64,000 nucleotides of DNA from Arenibacter sp. ARW7G5Y1 (GTDB taxonomy: Bacteria; Bacteroidota; Bacteroidia; Flavobacteriales; Flavobacteriaceae). A program made the position numbers and the translations under genes. Shown here piece after piece: positions 17,591 through 28,970 of this stretch. The notes beneath the pieces were generated by a model, which was not told the origin of the DNA, did no database searches, and saw nothing but the letters and a program-made list of their open reading frames with translations. The first letter of the stretch is position 1; each line of letters opens with the position of its first letter. The stretch covers positions 278,643 to 342,642 of the forward strand of contig NZ_QJJZ01000004.1 in the NCBI RefSeq assembly GCF_003201775.1, read 5' to 3'.

Positions 17591-17850
17591 TAATTTGGGA
17601 AAACTTCACCAAAATTGAATTCAATTGTTAATTTCAGTCTACATAGTCCATTGTGGTTGAAAATCCATTATTGTCATCCTAGACTCATTTTGTCCGGTTT
17701 ACTACGGGTGTTTTTGTCTTTTTTACCTAGTTTTGAAAATGGTGTCCATGGGGACATTTATTAGAAAGATAAAATGCGTTTTTCTTAAAGCCAATGAACA
17801 TCTTCAAGATAAAAAGAGGTAACTGGAACTTAAAGGATAATTATAAAGTG

Positions 17851-18663
17851 ATGAAACAATTATTTACAACACTGTTTGTTATTGGTGCCGTACTAAGTAC
17901 ATTCGCATCCCGGGTAGATACCTTGAACGTAAAGAGTAGGTCTATGAATAAATCCATAGCCAACTTGGTAATTTTACCGGATAGTTATGCCGTGAACAAA
18001 CAAAACTTCCCAGTACTTTATCTGTTACATGGAGCAGGAGGGGACTATACGGATTGGGTGACCAGGGTATCGGCCATAAAGGAGTATGCAGATAGCTATA
18101 ATATGATCATTGTCTGCCCTGATGGAGGTAGAACCAGTTGGTATTTGGACAGCCCTGTAGATTTGGCCATGCGCTATGAGACCTATGTTTCCGAAGAACT
18201 TGTTCAGGCCGTGGATAAGAAATACAACACTATGGAGAATAGGAATTCTAGGGCTATTACCGGTTTAAGTATGGGTGGCCATGGGGCATTTTACCTGGCC
18301 TTTAAGCATCAAGAGGTATGGGGTGCTGCCGGAAGTATGAGCGGGGGGCTGGATATCCGCCCCTTTCCAGAAAATTGGGATTTGGCCAAACGCTTGGGCC
18401 AATATGCCGAAAATTGGGGCCATTGGGAAGAGAATACGGTAATCAACATGGTGCATTTGTTGAAAAAAGACCATTTAAAACTCATTTTTGATTGTGGAAT
18501 TAATGATTTCTTTTATGACGCCAATAAAAGAATGCACCAAAAACTGATGGAAAGAAATATACCACATGATTATATTGAACGCCCTGGCAGCCATAATTGG
18601 GAATATTGGGCAAATGCCATCCAATACCAACTATTGTTTTTTGATAATTTCTTTAAATCCTAA
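17851..18663 (+). CDS. secreted esterase D-family hydrolase (alpha/beta fold)
   Basis: I use the ATG at 17851 because it gives a compact signal peptide (MKQLFTTLFVIGAVLSTFAS); an upstream ATG at 17794 would add 19 non-hydrophobic residues. The mature protein (about 270 residues in all) is of the putative-esterase/esterase D type (PF00756). It has LYLLHGAGGDYTDW, the nucleophile elbow GLSMGG (Ser140), an acid in FDCGINDFF, and the histidine in GSHNWEYW. Related proteins are feruloyl or acetyl xylan esterases and mycolyltransferase-like enzymes. In this organism it may deacylate cell-wall or algal polysaccharide. It stands alone. Confidence 0.83.
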   Translation: MKQLFTTLFVIGAVLSTFASRVDTLNVKSRSMNKSIANLVILPDSYAVNKQNFPVLYLLHGAGGDYTDWVTRVSAIKEYADSYNMIIVCPDGGRTSWYLDSPVDLAMRYETYVSEELVQAVDKKYNTMENRNSRAITGLSMGGHGAFYLAFKHQEVWGAAGSMSGGLDIRPFPENWDLAKRLGQYAENWGHWEENTVINMVHLLKKDHLKLIFDCGINDFFYDANKRMHQKLMERNIPHDYIERPGSHNWEYWANAIQYQLLFFDNFFKS

Positions 18664-18725
18664 TGTGGAATTATATTCAACGCATACCAAACTATGAAAC
18701 CAATGCCCAAGTAATAATGTGGGGA

Positions 18726-20363
18726 TTAGGCCTTCAAATCTATTTCCTTTAGGTTTTCAATTCTGTTGCGTACCAAGAAGGCATCTATGGTTTCAAAATG
18801 CTCTATGACGCGTTTGTCTTTAAATTCGAACACCTTTTGGGAAAGTCCTTGCAAAAAATCCCTATCGTGGGAGACCAAAATCAGTGTGCCGTCAAAGGCT
18901 AGTAGTGCCTCTTTAAGTACGTCCTTTGATTTTAGGTCCAAATGATTGGTGGGCTCATCCAAGATTAACAGATTAACCGGTTCCAAAAGTAATTTCACCA
19001 TTGCCAAACGGGTTTTTTCCCCTCCCGAAAGTACACTTACCTTTTTTTCCAAGTCATCACCGCCAAACATAAACCTGCCCAGGATATTTTTGATCTGCGT
19101 ACGTACATCCCCTTCGGCTACTTCATCCACGGTCTGGAAGATAGTGAGTTCTGGGTCTAACAAGGAGGCTTGATTTTGGGCAAAATAACCCACTTTAACA
19201 TTGTGCCCCAAACTGCATTTGCCCTCTACTTCAATTTCGCCCAAAATGGCCTTGATCATCGTAGATTTTCCTTCCCCGTTCCTCCCTACAAAAGAAACTT
19301 TTTCGCCACGTGAGATAGAGAGATTGGCCTCTTTGAAAACCACATAGTCACCGTAGCTTTTGGAAAGCCCTTCGGCCGTAACCGGGTAGTCGCCCGAACG
19401 TATGGAGGGAGGAAACCTTAACTTTAAGGCTGTTGTATCCACTTCATCGATTTCGATAATCTTTAGTTTTTCCAACATCCGTTCACGGGAGGTTACCTGG
19501 TTGGTCTTGGAATAGGTGCCTTTAAATCGGTCTATAAAAGCCTGATTGTCCGCAATAAATTTTTGTTGTTCCTGATAGGCCTTTATCTGGTGGCTTCGTC
19601 TGTCTTCCCTTAGTTGAAGATAATGGCTGTAATTGGCCTTGTAATCATAGATCCTGCCCATGGTCACTTCTATGGTCCTATTGGTAATATTGTCTATAAA
19701 GGTTTTGTCGTGGGAGATGACCACGACTGCCTTTGCTTTGTTCAATAGGAAATCCTCCAACCATATTACGGATTCTATATCTACGTGGTTGGTGGGCTCA
19801 TCCAAAAGGATTAAGTCTGGCTTTTGCAACAATATCTTGGCAAGTTCTATCCTCATTCGCCATCCACCGCTAAATTCGCTGGTAAGACGATGAAAATCTT
19901 CGCGCTTAAAGCCTAGTCCCCTCAATGCCTTTTCTACTTCTGCTTCATAATTTATTTCTTCCAGGGCATAGAATTTCTCCCCCAAATCGGACACTTTTTC
20001 AATAATGGACATATAGGCGTCCGATTCATAATCGGTACGGCTTTCCAATTCCTTGTTCAGGCGTTCCATTTCATCGCGCATACTAAAGATTTCCTTGAAG
20101 GCTTTGGAGGCCTCCTCGAAAACCGTACAGCTGTCATCGGTCAATAAATGCTGTGGCAAATAAGCAATTACGGCGTCTTTAGGATAACGAATATGACCAC
20201 GGGTGGCTTTTTGCTCCCCGGCAATTATTTTCATCATGGTAGATTTCCCAGCCCCGTTTTTTCCCATTAGGGCAATCTTATCGTTTTCATTGATAACAAA
20301 GGAAACATCACTAAACAAGATGTCGCCACTAAACTCTACGGCTATTGCGTCTACAGAAATCAT
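18726..20363 (-). CDS. ABC-F family ATPase, two nucleotide-binding domains
   Basis: The 545-residue soluble protein has two ABC domains without membrane helices. Walker A motifs are GKNGAGKST near residue 35 and GRNGEGKST near residue 360; signatures are FSGGWRM and LSGGEKTRLAM; Walker B sites end LLDEPTNHVD and LILDEPTNHLD. The linker between the domains carries the charged helical arm (EQQKFIADNQAFIDRF...) typical of ABC-F proteins of the YheS/YbiT type. ABC-F proteins bind the ribosomal E site and relieve stalling or confer resistance to ribosome-targeting drugs. No regulatory leader peptide was seen upstream. Confidence 0.92.
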   Translation of the reverse strand: MISVDAIAVEFSGDILFSDVSFVINENDKIALMGKNGAGKSTMMKIIAGEQKATRGHIRYPKDAVIAYLPQHLLTDDSCTVFEEASKAFKEIFSMRDEMERLNKELESRTDYESDAYMSIIEKVSDLGEKFYALEEINYEAEVEKALRGLGFKREDFHRLTSEFSGGWRMRIELAKILLQKPDLILLDEPTNHVDIESVIWLEDFLLNKAKAVVVISHDKTFIDNITNRTIEVTMGRIYDYKANYSHYLQLREDRRSHQIKAYQEQQKFIADNQAFIDRFKGTYSKTNQVTSRERMLEKLKIIEIDEVDTTALKLRFPPSIRSGDYPVTAEGLSKSYGDYVVFKEANLSISRGEKVSFVGRNGEGKSTMIKAILGEIEVEGKCSLGHNVKVGYFAQNQASLLDPELTIFQTVDEVAEGDVRTQIKNILGRFMFGGDDLEKKVSVLSGGEKTRLAMVKLLLEPVNLLILDEPTNHLDLKSKDVLKEALLAFDGTLILVSHDRDFLQGLSQKVFEFKDKRVIEHFETIDAFLVRNRIENLKEIDLKA

Positions 20364-20496
20364 ATTCCAATTTTAAGTCTGCAAAACTATAAAAAAGCGG
20401 GATACCGATCGCATTTTATTGGGGCATTTGGGACAATGTTTTTTATTAGTGAAACTAAATTTTGAGAAGTCGGTAAGACGCACTTAAAATTGCAAG

Positions 20497-20642
20497 TTGA
20501 ACCAATCCCGCCTTTTCGGCGGGATATAGGTTCAATACCTCGACCCTAGGGTCGATTCCTATTATTGGGTTCAGGGCCTGCCTTTGTCGGCAGACAGGCC
20601 TGTCTGCCGACAAAGGCAGGCCTGCCCTGAGGTTTAATACCT
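20497..20642. repeat. cluster of three palindromes (REP-like or MITE-like element)
   Basis: This lies in a 472-bp gap without genes (20364-20835). A nested hairpin pairs TTGAACC (20497) with GGTTCAA (20529) around TCCCGCC/GGCGGGA. It is followed by the 16-bp palindrome TCGACCCTAGGGTCGA (20540-20555) and then a perfect 48-bp palindrome at 20575-20622 centred on AGGCCT. The sequences GGTTCAATACCT (20529) and GGTTTAATACCT (20631) flank the last two as near-identical direct repeats. A related CCTGCC-TTCC-GGCAGG hairpin occurs at 50009. This suggests a dispersed palindromic element rather than a simple terminator. Confidence 0.6.
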
Positions 20643-20835
20643 TTTATTTGGTTCTATTGTGCGGGCTTTTTTGACACGGCTATGGCGGTATAAAACTTTA
20701 TTTTTATTCCTTTTTTTGGTGTTTGTACAGGGGATGCGACCAATTTAATAACTGTACTTTAGCGATGGTGTTAAAGTCTGCAAACAATATGCTTTTCAAG
20801 GAATTTATAGGGAAGGGACAATTAATTGTGGAACA

Positions 20836-21546
20836 CTATTTCAACCTTGTGCGCTTATGCAGTTTCATGAGTCGGTCTTTGTAGTATGCCTTTAATTCAT
20901 CCAAAAAGTTCATTGGATTTTCGTACTCCATCAATACTTTGTATGTCTGCCTATTTTTGACCTCGGCCAATTCCTTTTGGACTTTTTTAAGCTCCATTCT
21001 TAAGTATGTAAGTTCAGGGCCTTTTGAAGGTTCTTGTTTCTCGAGAGGCTTTATTAAGGTGTTGCCGCTAAAAATGTGGGCATGATAGGCCTTTAGGGCT
21101 GCCAAATCTCCGGATCGGTATATTTCTATGAGCTGGGTAGTGATCGAGGTGGCCAAGTCCAATTTGTCGGTTTGCATAGAAAATTTGTCGGGATGTACAT
21201 ATAGCATTGCCTCACGGTACAATTGTTTTTTATGTTGTTGTTCCCTGGAATGATTTTCTGGAATAGGTTTGGGGTGGTTGTGGGTTAGGACCCCAGTTTG
21301 ATCAAACTTCCTTCCCTGCCTTTTCTGTGCCAAGCGCTTTGCTTTTTTCGCTTTTTTCTGTTGCTTATAGAGCAGTGAAAGTTCTTGTTCCTCAATTAAT
21401 TCATTTTCAAGTTGGGAGCGTAGAAGGTTTTCAAAAGTGGATGTTTTTTGAATTATTTCGTTGATTTCCATTTGCAGACGGTTAATCTCCGCCTGTAGGA
21501 GTCCTATTTGGGTTGGGAGTTGGCTGGGTAGGTGATTGTTACTCAT
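20836..21546 (-). CDS. coiled-coil protein with J-domain-like C-terminal half
   Basis: The ATG at 21546 is chosen over a start at 21606, which adds 20 residues that do not resemble the rest. The 236-residue protein starts with a long coiled coil (LQAEINRLQMEINEI), followed by a basic stretch (KKAKKAKRLAQKRQ). A segment YREAMLYVHPDKFS then carries the HPD tripeptide of DnaJ-type J domains, followed by helices (LATSITTQLIEIYRSGDLAALKAYH) that match the J-domain end. It may be a divergent co-chaperone of DnaK. There is no signal peptide and no operon partner. Confidence 0.62.
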   Translation of the reverse strand: MSNNHLPSQLPTQIGLLQAEINRLQMEINEIIQKTSTFENLLRSQLENELIEEQELSLLYKQQKKAKKAKRLAQKRQGRKFDQTGVLTHNHPKPIPENHSREQQHKKQLYREAMLYVHPDKFSMQTDKLDLATSITTQLIEIYRSGDLAALKAYHAHIFSGNTLIKPLEKQEPSKGPELTYLRMELKKVQKELAEVKNRQTYKVLMEYENPMNFLDELKAYYKDRLMKLHKRTRLK

Positions 21547-21733
21547 GGGTTCCAAGGCAATGGCAATCTTATTTAGAGGGCAATTTAAACAATAAAAATT
21601 GCCCAAACGGAGTTTTAATGATGATACGATCCAATAAGAATGGGGTAATAATATATTACGGGCATTCCTTTGAGCGTGTTTTAGTATATATTTTGACGTT
21701 TGTACAACGATTCTGATTCATAAAAAAATAGTC

Positions 21734-22168
21734 ATGGAAAATTTAAAAGGTTTTGTCAAGTTTGGATTTGTACTGTACGCCGTGTTATCGGGATTTTCTT
21801 CCTTTGCTTCCGCAAGCATTACTCCATTCTGTGTTGCAGTTCATAATGGCCCCTCGCTGTATGGTGAGGAGAATTTGTTGGGCAATTGGAAATATTCTGC
21901 TGAAAATGTGCCTTATGAGTATGCCAAAGGCATATTGTTCATTTCCAAGGAAGAAGGTAAACTTACAGTCGTTGTGGCTTTACGAGGAGGCAAACGAAAG
22001 GCTCAGGATGTTAAGATCGAAGGGAATACTTTGACATTTAACCTTAAGCTGGATGGACCAATTGTATCCGTAAGTATTACTGCAGAAGGCGATAGAATAA
22101 GTGGAAAGGCCAGTTCTGAGGACGGTATTTTCCAGTTAACAGGGGAAAGGCGTTTGGATCCTGAATAG
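21734..22168 (+). CDS. secreted hypothetical protein, lipocalin-like beta-rich
   Basis: The 144-residue protein has a signal peptide (to about residue 28, ASA) and a beta-strand-rich mature part with alternating hydrophobic residues (GNWKYSAENVPYEYAKG, then LTVVVALRGG, TLTFNLKLDG, VSVSITAEGD). The pattern recalls small lipocalin-like periplasmic proteins of Bacteroidetes. I do not recognise a named family. It converges on the DUF2911 gene across a shared terminator. Confidence 0.65.
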   Translation: MENLKGFVKFGFVLYAVLSGFSSFASASITPFCVAVHNGPSLYGEENLLGNWKYSAENVPYEYAKGILFISKEEGKLTVVVALRGGKRKAQDVKIEGNTLTFNLKLDGPIVSVSITAEGDRISGKASSEDGIFQLTGERRLDPE

Positions 22169-22202
22169 GATTAGGTTTTAAATTTTTTGTAATTTAAGTC
22201 AT

Positions 22203-22236
22203 AAAAAAAACCGAAGTTGGGAACTTCGGTTTTTTA
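22203..22236. terminator. bidirectional intrinsic terminator
   Basis: A hairpin with stem CCGAAGTT/AACTTCGG and loop GGG is flanked by A8 on the left and T6 on the right. It serves both converging genes. Confidence 0.85.
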
Positions 22237-22254
22237 GTATAAAAGTGTTTTTCC

Positions 22255-22794
22255 TTAAAAGGTAATTGGTAAGGAGACTCTTGTAGTTCCCCATCCCAAT
22301 ACCATATGGGTTCCATTGTCTACATCCTTGTAAGCTATGGAAAAGGCATCCAAAGATTCTGAAGCATTGCTAACGCTGGCAGGTACGCGTATTACATCGG
22401 CATCTTCCTGGTAGGAATAGGCACCCCATTGATTTAAGTTTTTGTTCAATATTACGGTCCACTCCTTATTGCCAGGGATGGTGAATAGGGAATAAGTACC
22501 GGCGGCAACAGATTTCCCACCTACCGTGGCATCCTTATAAAAAATAATTTCAGGGGCCTCATTGGCACCAGTTCTCCATACCTTTCCAGCTGGGGCAAGT
22601 TCTGAAATTGAACGTCCTTTTAGTTGTGGGCGACTATAAGTTACGCGAACCAATTTATCGGAAACTTTATAATCGGTAGGGTAGGAGGCAATGTCTGCTG
22701 GACTCTTGTCCAATCCGCTGAATTTCTGGGCCATAGCCTCTGAGCTAAAGGCCAAAGCAATAACCATAAGTGCAATCGTAAATAAATTTTTCAT
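22255..22794 (-). CDS. secreted DUF2911 family protein
   Basis: The ATG at 22794 gives 179 residues with a typical signal peptide (ending EAMAQ); the frame extends only to a TTG eight codons upstream. The mature part has the DUF2911 signature: a first strand block (VRVTYSRPQLKGR), KVWRTGANEAPEI, then VAAGTYSLFTIPG and EWTVILNKNLNQWGAY. The family is common in Bacteroidetes, predicted periplasmic, and has no assigned function. Confidence 0.86.
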   Translation of the reverse strand: MKNLFTIALMVIALAFSSEAMAQKFSGLDKSPADIASYPTDYKVSDKLVRVTYSRPQLKGRSISELAPAGKVWRTGANEAPEIIFYKDATVGGKSVAAGTYSLFTIPGNKEWTVILNKNLNQWGAYSYQEDADVIRVPASVSNASESLDAFSIAYKDVDNGTHMVLGWGTTRVSLPITF

Positions 22795-23034
22795 TTTTTT
22801 AGTTTTAGAGATTGTCAAATTTAAGTAGTATTCCTATTAATCTGAATTAAAAGTCGGTAAATTTTGGACACCTTACAAAATAGTGGGTTGCTGTAAGTGA
22901 ATTTATTTATATCATGACGATATTGTGGTATTTTCGTGTTTTTAGTTATAGATTATAATCAATTATGCATTTTACATTTTATAATATAAATATTAACTTG
23001 ATATTTGCTTTAAAATTGACATAAATATTATTGT

Positions 23035-24705
23035 ATGTGTGGAATTGTATGTGCCTTTGATGTAAAAGAAAGTACCGAGGTTTTAAGGCCTCAATTATTG
23101 GAAATGTCCAAGAAAATTAGACATAGGGGACCGGACTGGAGTGGGATATTTGCCGATGATAGGGCTATCTTGGCTCATGAGCGTTTGGCGATCGTTGATC
23201 CGGCATCGGGAAAACAACCTTTGTTCAGTCCTGATAATAAATTGGTGTTGGCGGCCAATGGTGAAATATATAACCATAGGGAATTACGTAAGCAGTTTGC
23301 TGGCACCTATGATTTTCAGACGGAGTCTGACTGTGAGGTGATTTTGGCCCTTTATCAGGAGAAGGGGGTTGATTTTTTGGATGAATTGAACGGTATTTTC
23401 GGTTTTGCCATCTACGATTCTGAAAAGGATGAATATTTTATAGCGCGTGATCATATGGGGATCATACCACTCTATGTAGGTTGGGACATCAATGGTACCT
23501 TTTATGTAGCGTCCGAGCTAAAGGCCTTGGAAGGGACCTGTACCAAGATTCAGTTGTTTCCTCCAGGTCATTATTTGCACAGTAAGGATGGGGAGTTTAA
23601 AAGATGGTATTCCCGGGATTGGATGGAATACGATGCGGTAAAGGACAATGAGACCAGCATACAGGCCGTTAAGGAGGCGTTGGAGGCTGCGGTACATAGA
23701 CAATTAATGTCCGACGTGCCTTATGGGGTTTTGCTCTCTGGTGGATTGGATTCCTCGGTTACCTCTGCCATAGCAAAAAAATATGCCCAGAAGAGAATAG
23801 AGTCCGATGACACTACGGATGCATGGTGGCCACAATTACATTCATTTTCGGTGGGATTGGAAGGTTCTCCTGATTTGGCAGCTGCGCAAAAGGTGGCCAA
23901 GCATATCGGAACCGTACACCATGAAATAAAATTTACCATTCAAGAAGGCTTGGATGCCATAAAGGATGTAATATACAACCTGGAGACCTACGATATAACC
24001 ACGATTAGGGCTTCTACCCCCATGTACCTAATGGCCAGGGTTATAAAGTCTATGGGTATTAAAATGGTATTGTCGGGCGAAGGGGCCGATGAGCTTTTCG
24101 GTGGCTATTTGTATTTCCATAAGGCACCAAGTGCAAAGGATTTCCATGAGGAAACCGTTCGGAAGTTGGATAAACTTCATATGTACGATTGTTTAAGGGC
24201 CAATAAATCCTTGGCTGCTTGGGGTATAGAAGGAAGGGTTCCATTTTTGGACAAGGAATTTATGGACGTGGCTATGAGAATCAACCCTCAGGACAAGATG
24301 ATCAACGGGGAACGTATGGAGAAATGGGTAGTACGTAAGGCTTTTGAGGATATGTTGCCTGAAAGTGTTGCATGGAGACAAAAGGAACAATTTTCGGATG
24401 GAGTTGGTTACAGTTGGATCGATACCTTAAAGGAAATTGTTCAGAAGGAAGTTACGGATGATCAATTGGCAAATGCCAAATACAGATTTCCATTGCAAAC
24501 ACCTACTTCCAAGGAAGAGTTTTATTACCGTTCCATATTTGAAGAGCATTTTCCGTCCGATGCAGCGGCCTTATGTGTTCCGCAGGAACCTTCAGTGGCA
24601 TGTAGCACCAAAATTGCCTTGGAATGGGACGAGGCTTTTAAAAACATGAACGATCCGTCCGGTAGGGCTGTATCCAAAGTGCACTCCGATGCTTATGTAA
24701 AGTAG
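23035..24705 (+). CDS. asnB: asparagine synthase B, glutamine-hydrolysing
   Basis: The 556-residue protein starts MCGIV, where Cys2 is the glutaminase nucleophile. The class II glutamine amidotransferase domain covers about 1-200 (HRGPDWSG, NGEIYNH, SDCEV). The ATP-pyrophosphatase domain follows with SGGLDSSV near residue 234 and GEGADELFGGY near 350. It makes asparagine from aspartate, glutamine and ATP in the cytoplasm. Length matches E. coli AsnB (554). It is a single-gene unit with its own terminator downstream. Confidence 0.96.
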   Translation: MCGIVCAFDVKESTEVLRPQLLEMSKKIRHRGPDWSGIFADDRAILAHERLAIVDPASGKQPLFSPDNKLVLAANGEIYNHRELRKQFAGTYDFQTESDCEVILALYQEKGVDFLDELNGIFGFAIYDSEKDEYFIARDHMGIIPLYVGWDINGTFYVASELKALEGTCTKIQLFPPGHYLHSKDGEFKRWYSRDWMEYDAVKDNETSIQAVKEALEAAVHRQLMSDVPYGVLLSGGLDSSVTSAIAKKYAQKRIESDDTTDAWWPQLHSFSVGLEGSPDLAAAQKVAKHIGTVHHEIKFTIQEGLDAIKDVIYNLETYDITTIRASTPMYLMARVIKSMGIKMVLSGEGADELFGGYLYFHKAPSAKDFHEETVRKLDKLHMYDCLRANKSLAAWGIEGRVPFLDKEFMDVAMRINPQDKMINGERMEKWVVRKAFEDMLPESVAWRQKEQFSDGVGYSWIDTLKEIVQKEVTDDQLANAKYRFPLQTPTSKEEFYYRSIFEEHFPSDAAALCVPQEPSVACSTKIALEWDEAFKNMNDPSGRAVSKVHSDAYVK

Positions 24706-24766
24706 TGCCGTAGGATAGCGCCATAAGAATTTTATAGATCAAGTTTTTAGTTTATTAGTGTAAATG

Positions 24767-24794
24767 AGGCATTCTTTAATGGATGCCTTTTTTT
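24767..24794 (+). terminator. intrinsic terminator after asnB
   Basis: A stem AGGCAT/ATGCCT with a 10-nt loop is followed by a T run, 60 bp after the asnB stop. Confidence 0.75.
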
Positions 24795-27204
<2,410 letters not shown>

Positions 27205-27223
27205 AAAATAGTGTTTACACAAC

Positions 27224-27253
27224 AAAAACTCGCACCACTGGTGCGAGTTTTTT
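27224..27253 (+). terminator. intrinsic terminator after gyrB
   Basis: A strong hairpin CTCGCACCA/TGGTGCGAG, preceded by A and followed by T6, starts about 20 bp after the gyrB stop. Confidence 0.85.
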
Positions 27254-27277
27254 AGTTTTAACAAAAATCTAAGAGTT

Positions 27278-28288
27278 ATGAGATATTTGTTATTAACCGC
27301 ATTTTTGTTTTTTAACGCAGTGGGATTTTCGCAATCCAACGTCAATGAACTATTTGCTGCTGGGATCAACGACGCGGAAAAATTTACCGATAGTTATTTC
27401 GGCCCGGTCTCCGAGGGCGCTATTTATGGTTTGTCCAATGGGTGGTACAATTCTGCCGATTCCAAGCCTTTGGCTGGTTTTGAGATTTCCATAATCGGTA
27501 ATATGACCTCTTTTAAAAATAAGGAAGACAAAAAGACTTTTGTTCTAAATACAGCGGATTATGAAAATCTGCAGTTCGTGGATGGCAGCTCTTCCCAGGC
27601 GGTTTCAACGGCTCTGGGGGATATGGAAGGTATAATGGTATTTGTGGAAGGTGAGGCTGGTTCTTTACCACTTCGGGAGGAATTTGAATTACCAACCGGA
27701 CTGGCTTCGGAAAACATCAACTTTATTCCGTCGGCCTTTTTGCAGCTAAGTGTAGGGTTGATCAAAGGATTGGAAGTGAAGGCCAGGTTTTTGCCTAAAA
27801 TTGATACTGATGATGTGGCCGTGGGATTGTATGGTCTTGGTTTGCAATATGACTTCTCAAAATTGTTGCCTGCAGATAAAATATTGCCAATTGCCCTTTC
27901 TGCCGTGGCCGGGTATACGCATTTGAATGCCTCCTATGATTTTACGGACAGTAATATTGTAGATGGTAGCGATCAGCAGATAGAGGTGGATATGAATGTT
28001 TTAACAGTTCAGGCCGTGGCCTCCACTAAGCTTCCGGTCATCAATTTTTACGGGGCTATAGGATATGTTTCCGGAAAATCCACAACTGATGTCTTAGGGA
28101 CCTATCAAGTACAATCAGGTCCATTTCAGGAAACCTATGAAGATCCTTTTTCTTTGACCAGAAAGGCCAGTGGCGTCTCAGGAACCTTAGGTGCCAAGTT
28201 AAAACTTGGTTTCTTTAGGTTGCATGCGGATTATTCCTTGGCCGAATTTAATAACCTAACAGTAGGGGTAAATTTTGGATTTAGATAA
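27278..28288 (+). CDS. secreted/outer membrane beta-barrel protein, DUF6588-like
   Basis: The 336-residue protein has a signal peptide (to residue 19, FSQ). The mature part starts with an alpha segment (NVNELFAAGINDAEKFTDSY) and GPVSEGAIYGLSNGWYNSA, continues with amphipathic beta strands, and ends in a strand with a terminal aromatic (LTVGVNFGFR), as outer membrane barrels do. I recall this pattern as DUF6588, common in Flavobacteriia and without known function. It starts 74 bp after gyrB behind a terminator. Confidence 0.72.
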   Translation: MRYLLLTAFLFFNAVGFSQSNVNELFAAGINDAEKFTDSYFGPVSEGAIYGLSNGWYNSADSKPLAGFEISIIGNMTSFKNKEDKKTFVLNTADYENLQFVDGSSSQAVSTALGDMEGIMVFVEGEAGSLPLREEFELPTGLASENINFIPSAFLQLSVGLIKGLEVKARFLPKIDTDDVAVGLYGLGLQYDFSKLLPADKILPIALSAVAGYTHLNASYDFTDSNIVDGSDQQIEVDMNVLTVQAVASTKLPVINFYGAIGYVSGKSTTDVLGTYQVQSGPFQETYEDPFSLTRKASGVSGTLGAKLKLGFFRLHADYSLAEFNNLTVGVNFGFR

Positions 28289-28297
28289 ATCCAAAAT

Positions 28298-28672
28298 TTA
28301 TTCCCTTATGGCCAATATGTTGCCTTCAGAATCGGCCAAAATTATTCCATTGTCGGACTCTGTCATGAGAACTATGTCTTCCTCCTTGTCTAGGCCGGGA
28401 TAAGAAATGACATATACACTATCCTTATGAACCCATTTGAAGTCCGAAATAATCGTTAAATCTTTGTTGTGATAGGTGTGGTATCTGCCTAAGTAAGCAT
28501 CATTAAAGATCCACTCCTGCCTAACGGTGATATCCTGCTTTTGGGTAACACCTCCATCCTTTGAAATATGGGACCATATTCCGATAACCGGATCGTTGTT
28601 CTCTGTTATTCTAGTACAATTGCTGGCCAGTAGGATGCCAACAATTGCCAAGAATGATAATAATTTCTTCAT
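28298..28672 (-). CDS. small hypothetical lipoprotein
   Basis: The 124-residue protein has a lipoprotein signal (ILLASNC, Cys19). The short mature part is beta-rich (VIGIWSHISKDGG, then RQEWIFNDAYLGRYHTY) and resembles the small lipocalin-like lipoproteins of this group, with the GIW strand typical of them. It converges on the DUF6588-like gene, and the two stops are 9 bp apart. No function can be assigned. Confidence 0.7.
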   Translation of the reverse strand: MKKLLSFLAIVGILLASNCTRITENNDPVIGIWSHISKDGGVTQKQDITVRQEWIFNDAYLGRYHTYHNKDLTIISDFKWVHKDSVYVISYPGLDKEEDIVLMTESDNGIILADSEGNILAIRE

Positions 28673-28970
28673 TTTGTAGGAATTTTCTTAGATTTGGTAC
28701 TAAGTATTGAACGTACGGTTTCGTCTTTCTATTATATTAATTCGATGTATGGGACATTATTTTAACTTTTTTCGATAAAAGGTCTTTTTAATACGTTCAG
28801 TATAAAATACGATACGACTTCTTTAGCCGTTACTTTTTCCATGGCCGATAAAAAAAAAGGCAAATTCTTCATCCTAATAAAATTTCCTTGGTTTCTATGG
28901 GTGCGGTGGTATTGTTCTGTTAAAAATCAGTACTTTTGGAGGATAAAATTTAACTTAAAATAACCTTATA

